DNA from: Bog-756 sp963830165
GTDB taxonomy: Bacteria > Actinomycetota > Acidimicrobiia > Acidimicrobiales > RAAP-2
Assembly: GCA_963830165.1 (NCBI GenBank)
Contig: CAWHKZ010000011.1
Coordinates: forward strand, 872,639 to 936,638
Direction of reading: 5' to 3'
Length of the DNA: 64,000 bases
Below are positions 58,551-64,000 of the stretch, one piece after another. Positions within the stretch are counted from its first letter, which is position 1. The number at the start of each line of letters is the position of its first letter. The notes under the pieces are model-generated. The model was not told where the DNA came from, did no database searches, and saw only the letters and a program-made list of their open reading frames with translations. The position numbers were made by a program, and so were the translations under genes.

Positions 58551-59446
58551 GACCGGGCGGCGTCCTGGCTGAGACCCTTGGGCATCACCATGCCCACGGT
58601 CTGGAGGTGCTGGCCGAGCATGCCGTCGAACTCGGCGACCACCGACTCGGTGTCCCACCCACCCTCCCGGTTCATCCACGCGATCTGCTTGGGGTGCTGG
58701 AACAGGGTGTAGCTGAAGTCGGTGCGGCCGAACAGCTGCCCGTTCACGTGGGCGGCCTGGTCGGAGGCCAGGAAGGCCACCAGCGGCGCGTTCATGGCCG
58801 GGTCGAGGCGCGGGTCGGGCTCGGTGCCGTCACCGGCCAGCGCCGCCGTCATCCGCGTCGCCCCGGCCGGCGCGATGGCGTTCACGGTGATCCCGGACTT
58901 GGCCAGCTCCAGGGCCCAGACGAACGTCATGCCCATGATCCCGGCTTTGGCGGCACCGTAATTGGTCTGCCCGAAGTTGCCCCGCAGCCCGGCCGACGAG
59001 GTGACGTTGATGATCCGGCCGTACCCGACCTCCTTCATGACCGGCACGGCGTGCCGGGTGCAGTTGAAGGCCCCCTTCAGGTGGGTGGCGATGACGGCGT
59101 CGAAGTCGTCCTCGGTCATCTTGACGAGGGTGCGGTCCCGGACGATGCCGGCGTTGTTGACCAGGATGTCGAGTCGCCCGAAGCTGTCGAGCGCAGCCTG
59201 GACGCACCGGCCGGTCGCCTCGAAGTCGGTCACCGACTCGTGGCTGGGCACGGCCCGTCCGCCGAAGGCCTCGATCTCGGCGCAGACGGCGGTGGCCGGG
59301 TCCTCGTCGGACGCCTCGCCCCGGAGGCCGACCCCGAGGTCGTTCACCACCACGGCGGCGCCCTGGCGGGCGAGCTCGAGGGCGAACTCCCGCCCGATGC
59401 CCCGACCGGCTCCGGTCACGATGGCCACGCGGTCGTCCAGCAGCAT
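58547..59446 (-). CDS. SDR, MFE-2-type 3-hydroxyacyl-CoA dehydrogenase-like
   Basis: 299 residues. TGAGRGIGREFALELARQGAAVVVNDLGVGLRG is the extended cofactor region typical of the hydroxyacyl-CoA dehydrogenase unit of peroxisomal multifunctional enzyme 2 (HSD17B4). NNAGIVRD, NVTSSAGLRGNFGQ and YGAAK complete the active site. The C-terminal extension (FGRTDFSYTLFQHPK ...) is also MFE-like. Start ATG at 59446 with GAGGAGA upstream. First gene of a two-gene operon with the acyl-CoA synthetase. Confidence 0.9.
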   Translation of the reverse strand: MLLDDRVAIVTGAGRGIGREFALELARQGAAVVVNDLGVGLRGEASDEDPATAVCAEIEAFGGRAVPSHESVTDFEATGRCVQAALDSFGRLDILVNNAGIVRDRTLVKMTEDDFDAVIATHLKGAFNCTRHAVPVMKEVGYGRIINVTSSAGLRGNFGQTNYGAAKAGIMGMTFVWALELAKSGITVNAIAPAGATRMTAALAGDGTEPDPRLDPAMNAPLVAFLASDQAAHVNGQLFGRTDFSYTLFQHPKQIAWMNREGGWDTESVVAEFDGMLGQHLQTVGMVMPKGLSQDAARS

Positions 59447-59830
59447 GCGTACGTCTCCTCGCCTGTGGGTTCGGGATCGGGTCGGGGCCCTGGGCCCGCC
59501 CGCGGTTGCGCATACTACGGCACACCGAATTGACCGGCCATCGATCGCCCGAGGGTGGCGGAGGGCGGAAGCGGGGGATGCGGCCCACGACCGCCGCGTG
59601 CCGGGCCGCACCACACGGGGAACGCGGCGAGGCCGCCCGGAGCCGACCGGCCGCACGGGCGTCGCGGCATGAGGTGCCACCCGCTGCGCATGGGTGCCAC
59701 CCGCTCCGTGCGCAACTCCGTGCACAAGTATCTAGAGGAAAGCGGCCCTTCGTGGCTAGGATCACTTTGCGGAGCTGCTCTGCCGCTCTTCGCGGTCGTC
59801 GCGAAGGTCCTCGAAGAAGGCAGATCTCCC
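59447..59830. other. 384-bp spacer before the giant repeat protein
   Basis: No gene is evident. It holds a 13-bp direct repeat GGTGCCACCCGCT at 59673-59685 and 59693-59705 (20 bp apart), and an A/T-richer stretch AAGTATCTAGAGGAAAG at 59727-59743, where TATCTA could be a weak -10. The leader to the GTG at 59831 is GC-rich. Confidence 0.5.
59673..59705. repeat. 13-bp direct repeat at 20-bp spacing
   Basis: GGTGCCACCCGCT occurs twice (59673-59685 and 59693-59705), spaced about two helical turns, upstream of the secreted repeat-protein gene. Such spacing suits two protein molecules binding the same DNA face. Confidence 0.55.
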
Positions 59831-62800
59831 GTGGGTCCATCGCTGACGTCCGCCCGCCCGGCTCCTGCCGCCCGCTCACTGATCCGCACTGCGGCCGTGG
59901 CCGCCCTGGCCTGCGCGACCGCCGGGCTCTCCCTCGTGGCCGCGCCGAGCACCTCCGCCTTCGCCGCCACGGGGACCTCGTTCACCACCCCCGGCGTCTA
60001 CGCCTTCACCGTCCCCGCCGGCTGGACGACGATCCAGGTCGCGGCGGCCGGTGCGGCCGGCGGCAACGACCAGTCGGGCCAGGTCGCCGGGGGCCACGGC
60101 GGGTCGGTCACCGCCGACCTCGCCGTCACGCCCGGCCAGGTCCTCATGATCGACGTGGGCGGGGCCGGCGCCGGGGCCGGGCACCCGGGCCCGACCGACT
60201 ACTACGCGGCCGGGGCGGGCGGCGGGGCGACCGACGTGCGCGTCGGGTCGTGCGCGGCCACGCTCAGCTGCGACCTGACCACCCGGGTGGTGGTGGCCGG
60301 CGGCGGCGGCGGAGCCGGCGGCCTCGCCTCCGACGGCGAGCTGGGCCAGAGCGGTGGTGGCGGCGGGGCCAACGCCGACGGCAGCGGCGCCAACGGCGGC
60401 GACGTCTCGGGGCAATACCCCTGGGTCGGCCAGGGCGGCCGGGGCGGCACCCTCACCGCCGGGGGAGCCGGCGGCAACGGCGGGTCCGGCCCGGCCGGAT
60501 CGTCGGGCGTCCTCGGCCTGGGCGGCGACGGGTCGGGGTCGGGCAGCTCCCCGGGCCCGGCCGGCGGGGGCGGCGACGGCTACTACGGCGGCGGTGGCGG
60601 GGGCGGCGGCGGCCAGTCCTACACGGGCACCGGGGGCGGCGGCGGCTCGAGCTACGTGACGCCCTCGGCCCTGCTCGCCACGTTCGGCGGGGCCACCCAG
60701 GGCGGCGACGGCTCGCTCACCATCACCCAGGTCACCGGGACGGCCAGCTCGGTGGCGCTGGCCACGTCCACGGCCACGCCGACCGCCGGCCAGAGCGTCA
60801 CCCTGTCGGCCACCGTCACCGGGGCCGCCGGTGTCGGCACGGTCGCCTTCGTGGCCAACAACGCGCCCATCACCGGGTGCACCGCCGTCGCCCCGGTGGC
60901 CTCGACGGCCATCTGCACCACCACCTGGCGCTCGATCGGCACCGAGTCGGTGGTCGCCGGCTTCAGCGGCACCGGGTCGGTCCTGCCCAGCCAGTCGGGC
61001 CCGCTGACCGAGACGGTGTCCCAGGGGAGCAGCGCGACCGTGGTCAGCTCGTCGGCGGACCCCCAGACGGCCGGCACCCCGGTGACCTACGCGGCCACCG
61101 TCACCCCGGCCCCCACCGGCGGGACGGTCACCTTCTCCGACGGCGGCACCGCCATCTCCACGTGCACCGCGGTGGGCATCAACACCACCACCGGCGTCGC
61201 CACCTGCGCGGTCACCTACACCGTGACCGGCTCCCACGCCATCACCGCCGCGTACTCCGGCAACACCGACTACACCGCCAGCACGTCGTCCGAGTTCAGC
61301 CAGACGGTCATCGGCGCGGCCACCACCACCGTGCTGGCCACCTCGGTCAACCCGGCCGGCGTCGGCCAGCAGATCGTCCTCACCTCGACGACCTCCCCGC
61401 CCCCTGACGGCGGCACGGTGGCCTTCACCGACGGCGCCGGGACGATCAGCGGCTGCGGGGCCCAGGCCGTCGACCCCACCACCGGCACCGCCACCTGCGC
61501 GCTCACCCAGACCACCCCGGCGACCCTGGCGATCACCGCCACCTACTCGGGGGACGTGAACTACGACACCAGCACCTCGAGCGCGCTGTCCCAGGCGGTG
61601 ACGGCCTCGAGCTCGAACTGGTCCACCCCCGGCGTCTACGCCTTCACCGTCCCCGCCGGCTGGACGACGATCCAGGTCGCGGCGGCCGGTGCGGCCGGCG
61701 GCAACGACCAGTCGGGCCAGGTCGCCGGGGGCCACGGCGGGTCGGTCACCGCCGACCTCGCCGTCACGCCCGGCCAGGTCCTCATGATCGACGTGGGCGG
61801 GGCCGGCGCCGGGGCCGGGCACCCGGGCCCGACCGACTACTACGCGGCCGGGGCGGGCGGCGGGGCGACCGACGTGCGCGTCGGGTCGTGCGCGGCCACG
61901 CTCAGCTGCGACCTGACCACCCGGGTGGTGGTGGCCGGCGGCGGCGGCGGAGCCGGCGGCCTCGCCTCCGACGGCGAGCTGGGCCAGAGCGGTGGTGGCG
62001 GCGGGGCCAACGCCGACGGCAGCGGCGCCAACGGCGGCGACGTCTCGGGGCAATACCCCTGGGTCGGCCAGGGCGGCCGGGGCGGCACCCTCACCGCCGG
62101 GGGAGCCGGCGGCAACGGCGGGTCCGGCCCGGCCGGATCGTCGGGCGTCCTCGGCCTGGGCGGCGACGGGTCGGGGTCGGGCAGCTCCCCGGGCCCGGCC
62201 GGCGGGGGCGGCGACGGCTACTACGGCGGCGGTGGCGGGGGCGGCGGCGGCCAGTCCTACACGGGCACCGGGGGCGGCGGCGGCTCGAGCTACGTGACGC
62301 CCTCGGCCCTGCTCGCCACGTTCGGCGGGGCCACCCAGGGCGGCGACGGCTCGCTCACCATCACCCAGGTCACCGGGACGGCCAGCTCGGTGGCGCTGGC
62401 CACGTCCACGGCCACGCCGACCGCCGGCCAGAGCGTCACCCTGTCGGCCACCGTCACCGGGGCCGCCGGTGTCGGCACGGTCGCCTTCGTGGCCAACAAC
62501 GCGCCCATCACCGGGTGCACCGCCGTCGCCCCGGTGGCCTCGACGGCCATCTGCACCACCACCTGGCGCTCGATCGGCACCGAGTCGGTGGTCGCCGGCT
62601 TCAGCGGCACCGGGTCGGTCCTGCCCAGCCAGTCGGGCCCGCTGACCGAGACGGTGTCCCAGGGGAGCAGCGCGACCGTGGTCAGCTCGTCGGCGGACCC
62701 CCAGACGGCCGGCACCCCGGTGACCTACGCGGCCACCGTCACCCCGGCCCCCACCGGCGGGACGGTCACCTTCTCCGACGGCGGCACCGCCATCTCCACG

Positions 62801-64000
62801 TGCACCGCGGTGGGCATCAACACCACCACCGGCGTCGCCACCTGCGCGGTCACCTACACCGTGACCGGCTCCCACGCCATCACCGCCGCGTACTCCGGCA
62901 ACACCGACTACACCGCCAGCACGTCGTCCGAGTTCAGCCAGACGGTCATCGGCGCGGCCACCACCACCGTGCTGGCCACCTCGGTCAACCCGGCCGGCGT
63001 CGGCCAGCAGATCGTCCTCACCTCGACGACCTCCCCGCCCCCTGACGGCGGCACGGTGGCCTTCACCGACGGCGCCGGGACGATCAGCGGCTGCGGGGCC
63101 CAGGCCGTCGACCCCACCACCGGCACCGCCACCTGCGCGCTCACCCAGACCACCCCGGCGACCCTGGCGATCACCGCCACCTACTCGGGGGACGTGAACT
63201 ACGACACCAGCACCTCGAGCGCGCTGTCCCAGGCGGTGACGGCCTCGAGCTCGAACTGGTCCACCCCCGGCGTCTACGCCTTCACCGTCCCCGCCGGCTG
63301 GACGACGATCCAGGTCGCGGCGGCCGGTGCGGCCGGCGGCAACGACCAGTCGGGCCAGGTCGCCGGGGGCCACGGCGGGTCGGTCACCGCCGACCTCGCC
63401 GTCACGCCCGGCCAGGTCCTCATGATCGACGTGGGCGGGGCCGGCGCCGGGGCCGGGCACCCGGGCCCGACCGACTACTACGCGGCCGGGGCGGGCGGCG
63501 GGGCGACCGACGTGCGCGTCGGGTGGTGCGCGGCCACGCTCAGCTGCGACCTGACCACCCGGGTGGTGGTGGCCGGCGGCGGCGGCGGAGCCGGCGGCCT
63601 CGCCTCCGACGGCGAGCTGGGCCAGAGCGGTGGTGGCGGCGGGGCCAACGCCGACGGCAGCGGCGCCACACGGCGGCGACGTCTCGGGGCGATACCCTCG
63701 GGTCGGCCAGGGCGGCCGGGGCGGCAGCCTCACCGCCGGGGGAGCCGGCGGCGACGGGTCCGGCCCGGCCGGATCGTCGGCGTCCTCGGCCTGGGCGGCG
63801 ACGGGTCGGGGTCGGGCGAGCTCCCCGGGCCCGGCCGGCGGGGGCGGCGACGGCTACTACGGCGGCGGTGGCGGGGGCGGCGGCGGCCAGTCCTAGACGG
63901 GCACCGGGGGCGGCGGCGGCTCGAGCTACGTGACGCCCTCGGGCCTGCTCGCCACGTTGGGCGGGGCCACCCAGGGCGGCGACGGCCCGCTCACCATCAC
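59831..64000 (+). CDS. giant secreted glycine-rich / Ig-like repeat protein, 3'-incomplete
   Basis: Open from GTG 59831 to the window edge (1390 codons). N-terminus VGPSLTSARPAPAARS, then hydrophobic AAVAALACATAGLSLVAA and likely signal peptidase site at AFA-ATG. The mature part is a 546-residue unit repeated in frame: a glycine-rich domain of about 280 residues (many GGGG runs, starting TPGVYAFTVPAGWTTIQVAA) and three bacterial Ig-like domains (for example TPTAGQSVTLSATVTGAAGVG, TAGTPVTYAATVTPAPTGG, GVGQQIVLTSTTSPPPDGG). No anchor is seen within the window. Upstream AAGAAGG may be the RBS. Copy 3 contains indels after 63660 that scramble the frame locally. Likely cell-surface or matrix protein. 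Confidence 0.85.
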   Translation, partial: MGPSLTSARPAPAARSLIRTAAVAALACATAGLSLVAAPSTSAFAATGTSFTTPGVYAFTVPAGWTTIQVAAAGAAGGNDQSGQVAGGHGGSVTADLAVTPGQVLMIDVGGAGAGAGHPGPTDYYAAGAGGGATDVRVGSCAATLSCDLTTRVVVAGGGGGAGGLASDGELGQSGGGGGANADGSGANGGDVSGQYPWVGQGGRGGTLTAGGAGGNGGSGPAGSSGVLGLGGDGSGSGSSPGPAGGGGDGYYGGGGGGGGGQSYTGTGGGGGSSYVTPSALLATFGGATQGGDGSLTITQVTGTASSVALATSTATPTAGQSVTLSATVTGAAGVGTVAFVANNAPITGCTAVAPVASTAICTTTWRSIGTESVVAGFSGTGSVLPSQSGPLTETVSQGSSATVVSSSADPQTAGTPVTYAATVTPAPTGGTVTFSDGGTAISTCTAVGINTTTGVATCAVTYTVTGSHAITAAYSGNTDYTASTSSEFSQTVIGAATTTVLATSVNPAGVGQQIVLTSTTSPPPDGGTVAFTDGAGTISGCGAQAVDPTTGTATCALTQTTPATLAITATYSGDVNYDTSTSSALSQAVTASSSNWSTPGVYAFTVPAGWTTIQVAAAGAAGGNDQSGQVAGGHGGSVTADLAVTPGQVLMIDVGGAGAGAGHPGPTDYYAAGAGGGATDVRVGSCAATLSCDLTTRVVVAGGGGGAGGLASDGELGQSGGGGGANADGSGANGGDVSGQYPWVGQGGRGGTLTAGGAGGNGGSGPAGSSGVLGLGGDGSGSGSSPGPAGGGGDGYYGGGGGGGGGQSYTGTGGGGGSSYVTPSALLATFGGATQGGDGSLTITQVTGTASSVALATSTATPTAGQSVTLSATVTGAAGVGTVAFVANNAPITGCTAVAPVASTAICTTTWRSIGTESVVAGFSGTGSVLPSQSGPLTETVSQGSSATVVSSSADPQTAGTPVTYAATVTPAPTGGTVTFSDGGTAISTCTAVGINTTTGVATCAVTYTVTGSHAITAAYSGNTDYTASTSSEFSQTVIGAATTTVLATSVNPAGVGQQIVLTSTTSPPPDGGTVAFTDGAGTISGCGAQAVDPTTGTATCALTQTTPATLAITATYSGDVNYDTSTSSALSQAVTASSSNWSTPGVYAFTVPAGWTTIQVAAAGAAGGNDQSGQVAGGHGGSVTADLAVTPGQVLMIDVGGAGAGAGHPGPTDYYAAGAGGGATDVRVGWCAATLSCDLTTRVVVAGGGGGAGGLASDGELGQSGGGGGANADGSGATRRRRLGAIPSGRPGRPGRQPHRRGSRRRRVRPGRIVGVLGLGGDGSGSGELPGPGRRGRRRLLRRRWRGRRRPVLDGHRGRRRLELRDALGPARHVGRGHPGRRRPAHHH
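59985..61622 (+). repeat. 1638-bp tandem repeat, copy 1
   Basis: First full copy of the glycine-rich plus three-Ig unit. The period is exactly 1638 bp (546 codons). Stretches compared by eye with copy 2, including whole antisense frames, show no difference. Confidence 0.95.
61623..63260 (+). repeat. 1638-bp tandem repeat, copy 2
   Basis: Second full copy, indistinguishable from copy 1 where compared. The copy boundary is set at the first shared bases CCACCCCCGG (59985 and 61623). Confidence 0.95.
63261..64000 (+). repeat. 1638-bp tandem repeat, copy 3, partial and degenerate
   Basis: Matches copy 2 exactly to 63524, then diverges: a C to G change at 63525, an extra base near 63668, a 3-base loss near 63750, a single-base loss near 63780, an extra base near 63818, a TAC to TAG change near 63897 and further substitutions to the edge. 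The changes cluster toward the end of the window. Confidence 0.9.

Noticed and set aside
60560..60660. G-quadruplex-forming regulatory DNA within the glycine-rich coding region
   Set aside because: The G-runs are explained by glycine codons in a GC-rich gene; no independent evidence of function.
59876..63733. A 1285-codon open frame on the minus strand across the repeat array
   Set aside because: It is antisense to the signal-peptide-bearing plus-strand protein, consists of monotonous Gly/Ala/Arg/Pro sequence, and stays open because the 1638-bp repeat is in phase and GC-rich.
59985..64000. PE_PGRS-type mycobacterial protein
   Set aside because: Glycine-rich, but no PE domain; the N-terminus is an ordinary signal peptide and the unit includes Ig-like domains.
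1..64000. tRNA, rRNA, insertion sequence, integrase or prophage genes
   Set aside because: None of the spacers showed a cloverleaf or rRNA sequence, and no transposase, integrase or phage motif was seen in any frame that looked coding.

Overview
This 64 kb window is very GC-rich, with strong G/C preference at third codon positions, frequent GTG starts, many 4-nt ATGA/GTGA gene overlaps and actinobacterial gene types: a CX5R-type ArsC, an ECF41-like sigma factor, an F420/FMN luciferase-like oxidoreductase and single-cluster ferredoxin/P450 chemistry. A secreted protein carrying repeated GYWLVASDGG units points to Actinomycetota, most likely class Acidimicrobiia. That placement is inferred from gene content, not from a marker tree. 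I see no rRNA, tRNA, CRISPR array, prophage or insertion sequence.

Most of the window is acyl-CoA catabolism in short operons. Positions 1-9846: a partial TesB thioesterase, a luciferase-like monooxygenase, a ferredoxin, a MarR regulator, a BtuF-like protein, the B12-dependent fused mutase IcmF (with a perfect 20-bp palindrome upstream), an acyl-CoA synthetase and an alpha/beta hydrolase. 9887-18613: an acyl-CoA dehydrogenase (ACAD) pair of the heteromeric type, four SDRs, a thiolase and a cytochrome P450. 19131-24702: two TetR regulators and an ACAD / APH-kinase / enoyl-CoA hydratase / MDR reductase operon resembling 4-hydroxyacid catabolism. 24963-33076: a secreted beta-propeller with 42-residue repeats, ALDH, VOC protein, amidohydrolase and a second ACAD pair.

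33258-43809 is more housekeeping and stress: archaeal/eukaryote-like ProRS, MarR plus CLC transporter, a racemase-like protein, a compact arsenic cassette (arsR divergent from arsI-aqpS-arsC, with no efflux pump), an acetyltransferase, a 6PGDH/DUF1932 protein, and a frameshifted ECF41-like sigma factor divergent from its usual partner, a CxxC carboxymuconolactone-decarboxylase-like protein. The partner gene has a good candidate ECF41 promoter.

43874-59446 returns to acyl-CoA metabolism: two crotonases that lack canonical catalytic glutamates, acyl-CoA synthetases, ACADs, an HMG-CoA-synthase-like/DUF35 fusion lacking its catalytic cysteine and overlapping a thiolase, a second amidohydrolase, ALDH plus thioesterase, and an SDR. 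Several activation, dehydrogenation, hydration, thiolysis and propionate/branched-acid steps are therefore encoded side by side, consistent with growth on branched, steroid-like or hydroxylated acids. The actual substrates cannot be read from sequence.

59831-64000 is the start of a very large secreted glycine-rich/Ig-like protein built of a 1638-bp (546-residue) unit. Copies 1 and 2 look identical by eye. Copy 3 is identical for about 260 bp and then carries substitutions and indels up to the window edge.
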